A DNA stretch of 64,000 bases from Rahnella victoriana (GTDB lineage: Bacteria; Pseudomonadota; Gammaproteobacteria; Enterobacterales; Enterobacteriaceae), in contig NZ_SJOJ01000016.1 in assembly GCF_004330295.1 (NCBI RefSeq), forward strand, positions 62,001 through 126,000, written 5' to 3'. Within the stretch, counting starts at the first letter, position 1. Every line of letters starts with the position of its first letter. Of this stretch, positions 22,029-32,056 are shown one piece after another. Under the pieces are notes generated by a model. The model was not told the DNA's origin. It did no database searches and saw only the letters and a program-made list of their open reading frames with translations. The translations under genes and the position numbers were made by a program.

Positions 22029-24368
22029 ATGAAGCAAATCCGGGTTTTAGCGCAGTATTATGTCGATCTGATGGTCAAGCTGGGGCTGGTGAGATTCTCG
22101 CTGCTGCTGGCGTCTGCGCTGGTGGTGCTGGCGATGATTGTCCAGATGGCGGTCACCATGCTCCTGCGCGGGCAGGTGGAAAGTATCGACGTCGTTCGTT
22201 CTATCTTCTTTGGTTTGCTGATCACACCCTGGGCGGTTTACTTCCTGTCAGTGGTGGTGGAGCAGTTAGAAGAGTCACGCCAGCGTTTAGCCCGTCTGGT
22301 CGATAAACTGGAAGAAATGCGCCACCGCGATCTCGAACTGAATCAGCAACTCAAAGACAACATTACCCAGCTGAATCAGGAAATCGCCGACCGAGTGAAA
22401 GCGGAAGAAGCGCGTCTGGCGGTGGTCGATAAGCTGAAACTCGAAATGCAGCACCGCGAGCAGGCGCAGATCGAACTGAGTCAGCAATCTGCATTATTAC
22501 GCTCTTTCCTCGATGCCTCACCGGACCTGGTGTATTACCGAAACGAAGACAAAGAATTCTCCGGTTGTAACCGGGCGATGGAACTGCTGACCGGCAAAAG
22601 CGAAAAGCAGCTGATCGGCCTGACCCCGGACGATGTCTACACTCCGGACATCGCCGAGAAAGTGGTGGAAACCGACGAGAAGGTGTTCCGTCACAACGTG
22701 TCCCTGACCTACGAACAATGGCTGGTTTATCCCGACGGGCGTAAAGCCTGCTTCGAATTGCGTAAAGTGCCGTTCTACGACCGTATCGGTAAACGACACG
22801 GACTGATGGGCTTCGGACGCGATATTACCGAGCGTAAGCGTTATCAGGACGCGTTAGAGAACGCCAGCCGTGAGAAGACCACGTTTATTTCTACGATCAG
22901 CCACGAGTTGCGTACGCCGCTTAACGGCATTGTCGGCCTGAGCCGCATTCTGCTCGATACCGAGCTGGACAAAGAACAGCACAGCTATCTGAAAACGATT
23001 CACGTCAGCGCCATCACCCTCGGCAATATCTTCAACGACATTATTGAAATGGATAAAATTGAGCGCCGTAAAGTGCAGCTCGATAACCAGCCTGTCGATT
23101 TCACCGAATTCCTGACCGACCTTGAAAACCTCTCCGGCCTGCTGGCGCAGCCGAAAGGGCTGAAATTTATCATGGAGCCGGATCTGCCGTTGCCACGCAG
23201 CATTACGACAGACGGCACGCGCCTGCGGCAGATTCTATGGAACCTGATCGGCAACGCCGTCAAATTCACCCGCGAAGGGGAAATTGTGCTGAGCGTGCAT
23301 TATGAGCCGAACGATATGCTGCGGTTTGTGGTGCGCGACTCTGGTCTGGGCATTCCGCAGGATGAGCAGGACAAAATCTTTGCCATGTATTATCAGGTGA
23401 AAGATCAGAACGGCGGCAAACCGGCGACCGGTACGGGCATCGGGCTGGCGGTGTCAAAACGTCTGGCGCAGGCGATGGGCGGCGATATTTCCGTCAGCAG
23501 CGTGCCGGGTCAGGGTTCCTGCTTTACGCTTACTGTACGGGCGCCAACGCTGGATGCGCCGGCTGCACTGACTGATGACGACGATGATATGCCGTTACCG
23601 GCGCTGCACGTGCTGCTGGTGGAAGATATCGAGCTGAACGTCATTGTGGCGCGTTCGGTGCTGGAGAAGTTGGGTAACAGCGTGGAGGTGGCAATGAACG
23701 GCCATGATGCGCTGGAGATGTTTGATCCGGACGAATTCGATCTGGTCCTGCTGGATATCCAGTTGCCGGACATGACCGGGCTGGATATCGCCCGTAAGCT
23801 GCGCACCGATTACGCCGGACAGCATCTGCCGCCACTGATTGCCCTGACGGCCAACGTGCTGAAAGACAAAAAAGAGTATCTCGATGCCGGAATGGACGAT
23901 GTGCTGAGCAAGCCGCTGTCTGTTTCTGCGCTGACCGCGATGATCCAACAATTCTGGGATCATCAGCCAGACGTTCGTGAACCGGAACTGGAGCCCGTAG
24001 TGATGAAAGACAGTGAATCGTTGCTTGATACCGCCATGCTTGAGCAGTACATCGACCTGGTTGGCGCGAAACTGATTTATCAGAGTGCAGATATGTTTGA
24101 AAAAATGATGCCGGGCTATCTGGCCGTTCTCGATTCCAACATGACGGCGCGCGATCAGAAAGGCATTGCCGAAGAAGGTCACAAAATCAAAGGGGCAGCG
24201 GGTTCGGTTGGCCTGAAACATTTGCAGCAACTGGCCCAGCAGATCCAGACGCCGACATTGCCAGCCTGGTGGGATAACGTGCAGGAATGGATTGATGAGC
24301 TGAAGGCAGAATGGCGCAATGACATTCAGGTGTTACGCGACTGGACGGCAAACGCTGAAAAAAAATAA
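22029..24368 (+). CDS. arcB: ArcB, anoxic redox-control hybrid sensor kinase
   Basis: A 779-residue tripartite histidine kinase that phosphorylates ArcA when quinones are reduced. Two N-terminal membrane helices (about 22-47 and 58-77) are followed by a leucine-rich coiled coil and a PAS domain (about 155-270) with the redox cysteines Cys180 and Cys241. The transmitter has His292 (SHELRTPLNG), the receiver Asp576 (LLDIQLP) and the C-terminal HPt His718 (GHKIKGAAG). All phosphorelay residues of E. coli ArcB are conserved. The stop lies within the terminator region of arcZ on the other strand. Confidence 0.98.
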   Translation: MKQIRVLAQYYVDLMVKLGLVRFSLLLASALVVLAMIVQMAVTMLLRGQVESIDVVRSIFFGLLITPWAVYFLSVVVEQLEESRQRLARLVDKLEEMRHRDLELNQQLKDNITQLNQEIADRVKAEEARLAVVDKLKLEMQHREQAQIELSQQSALLRSFLDASPDLVYYRNEDKEFSGCNRAMELLTGKSEKQLIGLTPDDVYTPDIAEKVVETDEKVFRHNVSLTYEQWLVYPDGRKACFELRKVPFYDRIGKRHGLMGFGRDITERKRYQDALENASREKTTFISTISHELRTPLNGIVGLSRILLDTELDKEQHSYLKTIHVSAITLGNIFNDIIEMDKIERRKVQLDNQPVDFTEFLTDLENLSGLLAQPKGLKFIMEPDLPLPRSITTDGTRLRQILWNLIGNAVKFTREGEIVLSVHYEPNDMLRFVVRDSGLGIPQDEQDKIFAMYYQVKDQNGGKPATGTGIGLAVSKRLAQAMGGDISVSSVPGQGSCFTLTVRAPTLDAPAALTDDDDDMPLPALHVLLVEDIELNVIVARSVLEKLGNSVEVAMNGHDALEMFDPDEFDLVLLDIQLPDMTGLDIARKLRTDYAGQHLPPLIALTANVLKDKKEYLDAGMDDVLSKPLSVSALTAMIQQFWDHQPDVREPELEPVVMKDSESLLDTAMLEQYIDLVGAKLIYQSADMFEKMMPGYLAVLDSNMTARDQKGIAEEGHKIKGAAGSVGLKHLQQLAQQIQTPTLPAWWDNVQEWIDELKAEWRNDIQVLRDWTANAEKK

Positions 24369-24473
24369 CCCCAGCCGAGGCCGGGGTGCGCGAATACTGC
24401 GCCAACACCAGGGAAAGAGGTAACCCACGATAGTTTTTAGGGTTCGGTTTTCGCAGGTCTTGGAATTCAGTCT
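24358..24473 (-). ncRNA. arcZ: ArcZ small RNA (Hfq-dependent)
   Basis: Reading the minus strand, 24416-24381 carries the processed ArcZ core beginning TTTCCCTGGTGTTGG, which as I remember it matches E. coli over 36 bases. It is followed by a GC-rich terminator hairpin (CCCCGGCC / GGCTGGGG) and a run of eight T ending at 24358. A candidate promoter is TTGTTA (24505-24510) with GTATTA or TATTAG near 24480-24486, giving a transcript of about 116 bases. In E. coli ArcZ activates rpoS translation and represses many mRNAs after RNase E processing. Its gene also lies tail to tail with arcB there. The 5' end is an estimate. Confidence 0.93.
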
Positions 24474-25264
24474 TAAAGTCTAATACATCCTGTAGCAATC
24501 AACATAACAAATATAAGCAGAACTGTTACAACATTCATTAAAAACTGTGATGTAGATTAGTCTTTGTCTATACAAAACATCAAGCCTTTATCGCAGGATT
24601 TTTGACAGAATACAAATGAAGCATGCTGATGTTGTATTGGTCACATGCAATTTTACTTATGGAAGTGAACAATCACAGGCTGTTTTACCGCTGATTTTGC
24701 GACATATCCGGCTATGAAACCGGTTGTATAAAACCCAAAATCACTGGCAAGTCTCTGTAATGCATCGTATAAGTCTTTTTTTTGACGACGGGAGAATACC
24801 GGAGCCAAAAAAGAGGTGAATTTTATTTCAAATGAAAAAATTTCACTTAGGGTGGTGTGTTTTTTGTCCGACAAAAAGACGTACACCCTGCTGATTTTTT
24901 ACGGTTTACAGGTAGCAGATTTGACTTAGTCAGGTCGCTCATTGCGGAATAACCGGCGAGAATTTATTCATTTCCGCAGTAACGAAGCATAAGCGTGGCT
25001 AATGTATTTTTTGTTGATTTGTTCACAAGGATTTTACTTTTTTGGCGAAAAAAGCATCTTATTGAAAAAAATGATAATTTTAGGCTGAGTGTTGGAACCC
25101 GTTGATGGAAATGATCAAATCAGAATTTTCTTTCCCAAATGTAAGTAAAAGTTTCATCATTATTGCCTGATTGTTAGCAATCTTGCGAAGCATTTCGCTA
25201 GCCTGATTTTACAGGTTCTTCATGAGAATGATTAGATGGTCAGATGTGTTGTGGAAAGAGGCAA
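24474..25264. other. AT-rich gap between arcZ and mtgA, elbB absent
   Basis: About 790 bases, visibly AT-rich compared with its neighbours. E. coli carries elbB here. The only open frame of note is 77 codons on the minus strand (24653-24886). It starts with GTG, contains no internal Met, has a poorly spaced ribosome-binding sequence and no homology I recognise. The stretch must contain the arcZ and mtgA promoters. I cannot assign anything else. Confidence 0.5.
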
Positions 25265-25987
25265 ATGAATAAAATTACCCGAAAAGGGCTGCTGCGTACG
25301 CCGCTGTTATGGATCAAACGCGCATTAATACTGTTACTCTGCTTATGGGTAGGAGGCATTCTTCTTTTTTCTTTTTTACCCGTGCCTTTCTCTGCGGTGA
25401 TGGTGGAACGCCAGGTTTCAGCATGGCTGACCGGCGATTTTGGCTACGTGGCTCATTCAGACTGGGTGCCGATGAGTGAGATTTCCTCACCGATGGCGCT
25501 GGCGGTGATGGCGGCAGAAGATCAGAAATTCCCTGAGCACTGGGGATTTGACGTTGCAGCCATTCAGTCTGTATTGGATAAAGACGGCGGAAAAATGCGC
25601 GGAGCGTCAACGCTGTCTCAGCAAACGGCTAAAAACCTGTTCCTGTGGGACGGGCGCAGCTGGGTGAGAAAAGGGCTGGAAGCCGGGCTGACCGTGGGGA
25701 TTGAAACCGTCTGGACGAAACGTCGCATCCTGACGGTGTACCTGAACATCGTGGAATTTGGTGACGGCGTGTTTGGCGTCGAGCAGGCTGCGCAGCATTT
25801 CTTCCATAAACCGGCCAGCCGCCTGACTGCGTCTCAGGCCGCGTTACTGGCCGCAGTGTTGCCGAATCCGCATCTGTTCAAAGTGAACGCCCCTTCGGCG
25901 TATGTGTTGCGTCGGCAGCAATGGATCCTGCGTCAGATGAGCCAGCTCGGCGGCGAATCCTTCCTGCGCGAGCATAAACTGCATTAG
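25265..25987 (+). CDS. mtgA: MtgA, monofunctional peptidoglycan glycosyltransferase
   Basis: A 240-residue GT51 enzyme that polymerises lipid II into glycan strands without a transpeptidase domain. There is one N-terminal membrane anchor (about 20-42), then the GT51 motifs: [14 protein letters not shown] (catalytic Glu in the first motif), [15 protein letters not shown], and the [10 protein letters not shown]...G motif. The frame is open from 25244, but the ATG at 25265 follows AAAGAGGC at a proper distance. Ends at a terminator shared with dolP. Confidence 0.96.
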   Translation: MNKITRKGLLRTPLLWIKRALILLLCLWVGGILLFSFLPVPFSAVMVERQVSAWLTGDFGYVAHSDWVPMSEISSPMALAVMAAEDQKFPEHWGFDVAAIQSVLDKDGGKMRGASTLSQQTAKNLFLWDGRSWVRKGLEAGLTVGIETVWTKRRILTVYLNIVEFGDGVFGVEQAAQHFFHKPASRLTASQAALLAAVLPNPHLFKVNAPSAYVLRRQQWILRQMSQLGGESFLREHKLH

Positions 25988-26006
25988 AGCGGGTGATGTT
26001 TACAGT

Positions 26007-26039
26007 AAAAAAAAGGACAGCCTGATGGCTGTCCTTTTT
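26007..26039. terminator. Bidirectional terminator between mtgA and dolP
   Basis: AAAAAAGGACAGCC / GGCTGTCCTTTTT with a TGAT loop between convergent genes. Confidence 0.9.
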
Positions 26040-26055
26040 CGTGATGACCGGCGGA

Positions 26056-26631
26056 TTATTTAACGTAAGTAAACGCCGTGGTGACGTGTTTCACACCGCT
26101 CACGCCTGCCGCAATCCCTGCCGCTGATTTACCTTCTTCCTGCGTGACCAGACCCAGCAGGAACACTTCGCCGTTTTCGGTGGTGACTTTCACGTTAGAC
26201 GATTTGACCGAGTCGCTGGTCAGCAACTGCGAACGGACTTTGGTGGTGATCCAGGTGTCCATTGACGCGGTGCCCATGCTCACCGGCTTACCGGTGCGGA
26301 TTTCGTTATACACTTCCGTTGCGCCGTCGACACCCAATGCGATTTGTTTCGCGCGGGCGGCCATATCCGCAGTCGGTGCCTGGCCGGTTAACAGGACTTT
26401 GCCCTGATACGCGGTAGCCACGATACGGGCTTCATCTTTCAGTTGTTTATCTTTGCTTACCGCGTTGGAAACACGGGCTTCCAGCGTGCTGTCATCAACC
26501 TGAGTACCGACCGTACGCGGGTCAGTCGTTGTTTTTGTGGCAACGCCAGCTGCACCAACAACTGCAGCGGCGACACAGCCTTGTAACAGAAGGGCGCTTA
26601 ACAATACAGCAAAGAGAGGACTCGCCTTCAT
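26056..26631 (-). CDS. dolP: DolP (YraP), outer-membrane BON-domain lipoprotein
   Basis: A 191-residue lipoprotein that supports outer-membrane integrity and BamA function and localises at division sites in E. coli. The lipobox LLQGC puts the lipidated cysteine at residue 19. Two BON domains follow (about 45-115 and 120-190), each with the Gly-containing beta-hairpin. Expression is sigma-E dependent in E. coli; I did not identify a clear sigma-E promoter here. It is the last gene of the diaA-dolP pair, 9 bases after diaA. Confidence 0.95.
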   Translation of the reverse strand: MKASPLFAVLLSALLLQGCVAAAVVGAAGVATKTTTDPRTVGTQVDDSTLEARVSNAVSKDKQLKDEARIVATAYQGKVLLTGQAPTADMAARAKQIALGVDGATEVYNEIRTGKPVSMGTASMDTWITTKVRSQLLTSDSVKSSNVKVTTENGEVFLLGLVTQEEGKSAAGIAAGVSGVKHVTTAFTYVK

Positions 26632-26640
26632 TGGATCTCC

Positions 26641-27231
26641 TTAATCGTCCTGGTGTGGGAACAGCGTATTATCTATCAGGTCACAGAGACAGTTGACTGT
26701 GAGCATATGCATTTCCTGAATGCGGGCGCTGCGATGGGAAGGGATACGGATCTCCACATCATGTGGCCCCAGTAAACCCGCCAGCTCGCCGCCGTCATAA
26801 CCTGTTAATGCCACAATGGTCATATCACGGGTTACCGCTGCTTCAACGGCTTTGACAATATCACGGCTGTTGCCGCGGGTAGAAATGGCCAGCAGAACGT
26901 CGCCCGCCTGACCTAAGGCGCGCACCTGTTTGGCATAAATTTCTTCATGCAGACGATCGTTAGCAATCGCCGTCAGCACAATGTTATCTGCACATAATGA
27001 GATTGCAGGAAGGCTCGGACGTTCAGTTTCAAAACGATTAATCAGACTGGCGGAAAAATGCTGAGCATTTGCCGCAGAGGTGCCGTTGCCGCAGCACAGA
27101 ATTTTATTGCCGTTGAGCAGCGATTGCACCAGCGTCATCGCGGCGCGGGAAATCGCGTCTGGCAAGGCTTCTGCCGCCGCAATCTGAGTTTGGATACTTT
27201 CTGTAAAGCAGACTTTGATTCTATCCAGCAC
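26641..27231 (-). CDS. diaA: DiaA, DnaA initiator-associating protein
   Basis: A 196-residue SIS-fold protein that binds DnaA and promotes timely loading onto oriC. Its length is identical to E. coli and the sequence very close ([38 protein letters not shown]; end TLFPHQDD). It resembles GmhA sugar isomerases but acts as a homotetrameric DnaA-binding factor. Lies between yraN and dolP in the conserved lpoA-yraN-diaA-dolP run. Confidence 0.97.
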   Translation of the reverse strand: MLDRIKVCFTESIQTQIAAAEALPDAISRAAMTLVQSLLNGNKILCCGNGTSAANAQHFSASLINRFETERPSLPAISLCADNIVLTAIANDRLHEEIYAKQVRALGQAGDVLLAISTRGNSRDIVKAVEAAVTRDMTIVALTGYDGGELAGLLGPHDVEIRIPSHRSARIQEMHMLTVNCLCDLIDNTLFPHQDD

Positions 27232-27261
27232 GGGTTTTCGTCCAGTCAGTCGTCGTAATAT

Positions 27262-27630
27262 TTATTCCGCATTGAAGGCATCACGCAGCCATTCTATCTG
27301 GCTGCCGGTGATGGCAAAAACATCAAAACGGCAAGATGATGTGTCAAAGCTTGCGTTGTGTCCTGCAAGCCAGAAGGACGCAGCGCGTAACAGGCGCTGC
27401 TGTTTTTGAACCGTTACGCTGGCCGCCGCGCCACCAAAACTGTCGTTGCGCCGGTAACGGACTTCAACAAACACCCAGGTTTGCTGGTCACGCATGATCA
27501 GGTCAATTTCACCGGTACGGCAGGCCACATTGGCCGCCACAAAGGTTAACCCGGCTTTTTCGAGATAACGTCGTGCAAACGTTTCATACTTATCGCCGCA
27601 TGCCCGCGTTTTTGACAAAAAAGACTTCAT
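27262..27630 (-). CDS. yraN: YraN, UPF0102 endonuclease-fold protein
   Basis: A 122-residue member of the UPF0102 family, which has a Holliday-junction-resolvase/restriction-endonuclease-like fold. The active-site-like pattern GEIDLI...FVEVRYR (about 40-60) is present, with Arg in the usual Lys position of the family's FVEVK. Function is unestablished; a role in DNA repair or uptake has been suggested for relatives. Conserved placement next to lpoA and diaA. Confidence 0.93.
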   Translation of the reverse strand: MKSFLSKTRACGDKYETFARRYLEKAGLTFVAANVACRTGEIDLIMRDQQTWVFVEVRYRRNDSFGGAAASVTVQKQQRLLRAASFWLAGHNASFDTSSCRFDVFAITGSQIEWLRDAFNAE

Positions 27631-27695
27631 CAGTACGTCCTTGTACCTGTAATGGCTGAGAATTCCGATCCCGGCGCGGCTGTTTCAGTTTTCTC

Positions 27696-29732
27696 TTAGG
27701 AAGAAACCGGCACCAGCGAACCCTGACGGTATTGCAGCCACGGCAATTTACGGTGGATCACACAGTTGCTATTGGCGCTCAGATCGCCGGTGCTGCCGGA
27801 TACCTGGAAGCCAGGCAATGTGCGCATCTGGGAGAAATGATTCGCCAGACTCCAGGCATCAATCCCCATCGCGTAAAGGCGAACCAGCGAGTAGTCGTTA
27901 CCAAATTTCGCAGTGGCTTGCTGCATCAGTGCCGGATTGCCGCCCGCCAGCAACGGAATATCGCTGAACTGCACGCCTTCCATTTCAAGACGATAATCCG
28001 GGCCTGCACCTGCCTGATAGCTGCGGGAGCTGGCGTAGACAGCCGGATGCGCGCGGCCATTCACGGCCAGATCCAGCATCGGTTTAATCAGCGTCAGTTC
28101 ACTTTGCGTCGCCACCACGTAAACGGAATCCACGCTGCCACCGGTGCTGCCTTGTGTAATCTGGGCATCTGTCGGCGGAGCCGGGATGGTAATGCCACCA
28201 ATCGTCACGCCCTGTGCTTGTGCCGGCGCGGCGGCATCAGTGGCGATGACCGGTGTACCGGTCAGACGGATACCGCTGCCGATAGAAGAACGCAATTCGC
28301 TGCCTGAACCGAGACCTTGTTTCAGAACGGTGCCGCCGCCCAGTTTCTGCCATTCGTTAGCAAAAGCCTGCGCGATACGGTCGCCGAAGTTGCCACGCGG
28401 AACCAGTAACAGCGGCATACGTTTCTGCTCAGACCACATGTGGCGCGCAGCATCCTGTGCCTCGTCTTCCGGCGAGAGCGCAAAGTAACAGATATTCGGG
28501 CTGTTTTTCTCAGTTTCTGGCTGATTGAGCGCTAAAACATTCAGCGGGGTCTGGTCAGAAGAGAGTTCGTTGACCTGATCTTTCAGCAGCGGACCGACAA
28601 CCAGCGTCGCGCCATCCTGCTGCGCCTGCGTCAGCAGCGCGGCCAGAGGCTGACCGTTGGTGTCATACACTTTCACCTGCGCGTTGCTGCTGGCTACGGG
28701 CGCAGCGGCAGGGGTTGCCGCAGGCTGAGCCTGAGCAGGATCGGTTTGTGGCTGCGTGTCCTGCGCTGCGGCTTCTGGCGCAGATGTGCTGACCGCCGCG
28801 TTCGGGTCGGTCTGATCCTGCGGTTGGGCGTTAGGATCAACCGCTGCCGCCTGTGGTGCTGGCTGGCTGACCTGACCGTTCATGGCAGCGGTAAAGCCCT
28901 GCTGAATGGCGTTACCGTAAACCTGTGCCGGACCGCTCATCGGCAGGAACAGCGCAATTTTACCGGTCGAGGCAGGCTGGAAGCTCAGCACATTATTGAG
29001 CTGCGTCGGCAGGGTTTTCGCTGCCGGGTTCACCGGATAACGGCGCTGCCAGTCTTTGATACCGGCTTTCAGCAGATCAGGATCCTGCTTGTTGCTTTGC
29101 CAGACGCTGAGTAAATCCAGCCATCCCTGCAAGGTATTTTCATCGGCATTGATCACGATGCTGTTGACATCCTGCGCGGACATCTGGGTCAGCGCCATCC
29201 ACGTTTGATCAATGTTGTCCTGATGGGGTTTGCCCTGCAACAGCGGTTCCTGCGCGATATAAGCGCGGATCAGGCCGAGGCTGGTGCGGCCCTGACTGGC
29301 ATCGATTTGCGCCTGATAGTAACGCGCTTTCTGATCGTTGGTCAGGTTTGACGGGTCTATCTGGCTGAGTGTGGTTGCGGCGGCCTGCGCATTTTTCTGC
29401 GCCACCTGCACTTCTGCGCTGGTCAGTTTCTGCTCAACGCTTTGTGCGTCCGTCAGATTTTGCGGCACTTTCGCCAGTTGCTCAGCCGCCTGAGGCACTT
29501 TGCCTTCACGTATCAGGGCACGCACCGCAAGCAATTGCCAGTCAGCCTTGTTATCATCACCGCTTTGCTGCGCCTGCTGCAGATAATAGTCAGAGCTGCC
29601 GGATGCTGCACCCTGGACACTTTCAGTCGGTGCCTGTGGCGCCTGACCGGTACAGCTGGCAAGAAGCATCGCCACGATAATGGCAGGGAGTAAACGTCCC
29701 GAACGGGTACGAAAGGTCATTGAGGAAGGCAT
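27696..29732 (-). CDS. lpoA: LpoA, outer-membrane activator of PBP1a
   Basis: A 678-residue lipoprotein that reaches through the periplasm to stimulate penicillin-binding protein 1a. The lipobox LLASC places the lipidated Cys at 27. An N-terminal TPR-like helical domain (about 45-255) is followed by the periplasmic-binding-protein-like LppC domain, interrupted near residues 275-345 by a low-complexity Ala/Gln/Pro/Thr insertion. Total length equals E. coli LpoA although the linker sequence differs. Start at 29732; a second ATG four codons later is possible. Divergent from rsmI. Confidence 0.95.
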   Translation of the reverse strand: MPSSMTFRTRSGRLLPAIIVAMLLASCTGQAPQAPTESVQGAASGSSDYYLQQAQQSGDDNKADWQLLAVRALIREGKVPQAAEQLAKVPQNLTDAQSVEQKLTSAEVQVAQKNAQAAATTLSQIDPSNLTNDQKARYYQAQIDASQGRTSLGLIRAYIAQEPLLQGKPHQDNIDQTWMALTQMSAQDVNSIVINADENTLQGWLDLLSVWQSNKQDPDLLKAGIKDWQRRYPVNPAAKTLPTQLNNVLSFQPASTGKIALFLPMSGPAQVYGNAIQQGFTAAMNGQVSQPAPQAAAVDPNAQPQDQTDPNAAVSTSAPEAAAQDTQPQTDPAQAQPAATPAAAPVASSNAQVKVYDTNGQPLAALLTQAQQDGATLVVGPLLKDQVNELSSDQTPLNVLALNQPETEKNSPNICYFALSPEDEAQDAARHMWSEQKRMPLLLVPRGNFGDRIAQAFANEWQKLGGGTVLKQGLGSGSELRSSIGSGIRLTGTPVIATDAAAPAQAQGVTIGGITIPAPPTDAQITQGSTGGSVDSVYVVATQSELTLIKPMLDLAVNGRAHPAVYASSRSYQAGAGPDYRLEMEGVQFSDIPLLAGGNPALMQQATAKFGNDYSLVRLYAMGIDAWSLANHFSQMRTLPGFQVSGSTGDLSANSNCVIHRKLPWLQYRQGSLVPVSS

Positions 29733-29793
29733 TCAGTTTCCAGTGATGTTTTTTCAAGATGCTCAATATTAAATCGGCAATCCGGATGAAACA

Positions 29794-30663
29794 ATGAATC
29801 AAGACGATCAAGCAGATATTTCTGCGTCAACGCTGTACATCGTACCCACGCCAATTGGCAATTTAAGGGATATTACCCAACGCGCGCTGGCCGTTCTGAA
29901 CAGTGTCGATTTGATTGCCGCAGAAGATACCCGCCATACCGGATTGCTGCTGCAACATTTCGCCATCAGCGCAAAAATGTATCCGCTGCATGACCACAAC
30001 GAACAGCAGAAAGCCGAGCATTTACTGGCAAAATTGCAGGAAGGCCAGACCATTGCGCTGGTGTCGGATGCCGGTACACCGCTGATCAATGACCCCGGCT
30101 ATCACCTTGTGCGTCGCTGCCGCGAAGCCGGGATCCGCGTGGTGCCGTTGCCCGGTGCCTGTGCGGCGATCACCGCGTTGTGTGCCGCCGGTTTACCTTC
30201 GGACCGTTTCTGTTACGAAGGGTTTCTGCCCGCCAAAACCAAATCCCGCAAGGATACGTTGCAGGCACTGATCGAAGAACCGCGCACGCTGATTTTCTAC
30301 GAATCTACCCACCGCCTGTTGGACAGTTTGCAGGACATGGTGGAGGTCTGGGGGCCTGAGCGTTATGTGGTGCTGGCGCGGGAACTGACCAAAACCTGGG
30401 AAAATATTCACGGCGCGCCGGTGGGCGAACTGCTGGCGTGGGTGCAGGAAGTCGAAACGCGCCGTCGCGGCGAAATGGTGCTGATCGTTGAAGGCCATAA
30501 GGTGGATACCGAAGCCTTACCGGCGGAAGCCCTGCGCACGCTGGCGTTGCTGCAAAAAGAACTGCCGCTGAAAAAAGCCGCCGCGCTGGCCGCCGAAATC
30601 CACGGCGTGAAAAAGAATGCGTTGTATAAATATGCGCTTGATGAGCAAGAGGGTGACAAATAG
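29794..30663 (+). CDS. rsmI: RsmI, 16S rRNA C1402 2'-O-methyltransferase
   Basis: A 289-residue SAM-dependent methyltransferase of the tetrapyrrole-methylase fold that methylates the ribose of C1402 in the ribosomal decoding centre. Motifs: [13 protein letters not shown] near the N-terminus, [23 protein letters not shown] and [12 protein letters not shown]. The final codons GAC AAA TAG double as part of the rnpB promoter. The divergent lpoA is 61 bases away. Confidence 0.97.
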   Translation: MNQDDQADISASTLYIVPTPIGNLRDITQRALAVLNSVDLIAAEDTRHTGLLLQHFAISAKMYPLHDHNEQQKAEHLLAKLQEGQTIALVSDAGTPLINDPGYHLVRRCREAGIRVVPLPGACAAITALCAAGLPSDRFCYEGFLPAKTKSRKDTLQALIEEPRTLIFYESTHRLLDSLQDMVEVWGPERYVVLARELTKTWENIHGAPVGELLAWVQEVETRRRGEMVLIVEGHKVDTEALPAEALRTLALLQKELPLKKAAALAAEIHGVKKNALYKYALDEQEGDK

Positions 30664-30681
30664 GGCGTAATACCCTATTAT
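30653..30681 (+). promoter_or_regulatory. rnpB promoter
   Basis: -35 GTGACA (30653-30658), 17-base spacer, -10 TATTAT (30676-30681), then a GC-rich discriminator CCGCCGCG. The -35 box lies inside the last codons of rsmI. Transcription is predicted to start near 30689, the mature 5' end. Confidence 0.85.
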
Positions 30682-30688
30682 CCGCCGC

Positions 30689-31066
<378 letters not shown>

Positions 31067-31074
31067 GTCAAAAA

Positions 31075-31119
31075 GAAAGCCCGCGCAGAGCAATCTGCGC
31101 GGGCTTTCGTCTTTTTCCC
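31075..31119 (+). terminator. Terminator of rnpB
   Basis: A 15-base stem GAAAGCCCGCGCAGA / TCTGCGCGGGCTTTC with a GCAA loop, then CTTTTT. Confidence 0.92.
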
Positions 31120-31241
31120 GTCACCCTTCAAACTGCTGGTGCGCTGGCTGCCCTTACTCACCCGAATCACTGACTTCAGTAAGTTCATCGGGATTCATTC
31201 GTTTGCCGCCTTCCTGCAATTTGAATGATTTAGGGGACGTT

Positions 31242-31946
31242 CTACACCGGCATATCAATCAGCAGCGCCCGTAATGGCGTGCTGGCAGAAACGGTCAGGC
31301 TGTTTTCCTGATGGATAAACGCGCCGTCGCCGCAGGCCAGTTTTTGTGATTCGTGGCTGACCGAACCCTGCGCGTTAATCTGCCCGTGAATGGACTGCAA
31401 ATAGGCGCGGGGTCCGCGAACGGGCAAGGTTATCTCTTCCCCCGCCGCCAGTGTCAGCTGGTGGATCCAGACATTTTGCCGCAATTGCAGGCTGCCCGTT
31501 TCGCCGTCCGGCGAGGCCAGCAGGAAATGCGCGGCTTCCGGCAGCACCATTTTCTGGGTTAACGGATTCTCATGTTCCGGGCAGGCATCCAGCCACAATT
31601 GCATGCGCGTCAGCGGCTGGCTGGCGCTGGTATTGAGTTCGCTGTACGTGACATTCGCCTGTGTCGACAGCAACGCCGCTTCACCGGCGCTGACCCGGAT
31701 ACTGTTCCCTTCGCTGTCGCGGTATTCCGCCGACCCCTGTAACACCAGATTCAGCACATCCACACGCGGATAGGTGCGTGGCTGGAAACTGGCACCGGGC
31801 GCCAGCACTTCCTGATTCAGGACGCGCAGGGACGCATAGCCCATCAGTTTGGGATCAAAGTAATGGCCGAAGGAAAATGTATACCGCGCCTGGAGCCAGC
31901 CAAAGTCAGCGGTACCGCACTCTTTTGCCGTTCTGCTGGTAATCAT
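31242..31946 (-). CDS. yhaK: YhaK, pirin-like bicupin protein
   Basis: A 234-residue bicupin of the pirin family, very close to E. coli YhaK (FGWLQARYTFSFGHYFDP; LGYASLRVLN-like; RMQLWLDACPE; GPRAYLQSIHG). E. coli YhaK is reported as a redox-sensitive cytoplasmic protein without the metal-binding site of classical pirins, and its function is unknown. Divergent from yhaJ, with 110 bases between them, which suggests direct control by YhaJ. Confidence 0.93.
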   Translation of the reverse strand: MITSRTAKECGTADFGWLQARYTFSFGHYFDPKLMGYASLRVLNQEVLAPGASFQPRTYPRVDVLNLVLQGSAEYRDSEGNSIRVSAGEAALLSTQANVTYSELNTSASQPLTRMQLWLDACPEHENPLTQKMVLPEAAHFLLASPDGETGSLQLRQNVWIHQLTLAAGEEITLPVRGPRAYLQSIHGQINAQGSVSHESQKLACGDGAFIHQENSLTVSASTPLRALLIDMPV

Positions 31947-32056
31947 GGCGGTCGCCTCTCTTAAAAATTTCGATGTATAAATGGTAAGCGTCTGGACGTG
32001 TGATTGTTAGCCAGTTAATCTGGTCGCTATATTCAAATTTCCTGAAAGAGAAGAGA

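Noticed and set aside
24369-24387. GC-rich hairpin read as an arcB terminator
   Set aside because: It has no T-run on the plus strand. On the minus strand it is the ArcZ terminator with eight T, which explains it fully.
24653-24886. 77-codon minus-strand frame in the arcZ-mtgA gap
   Set aside because: GTG start without good spacing, no internal Met, and low-complexity AT-rich DNA. Not supported enough to call, though it is the only candidate in the gap.
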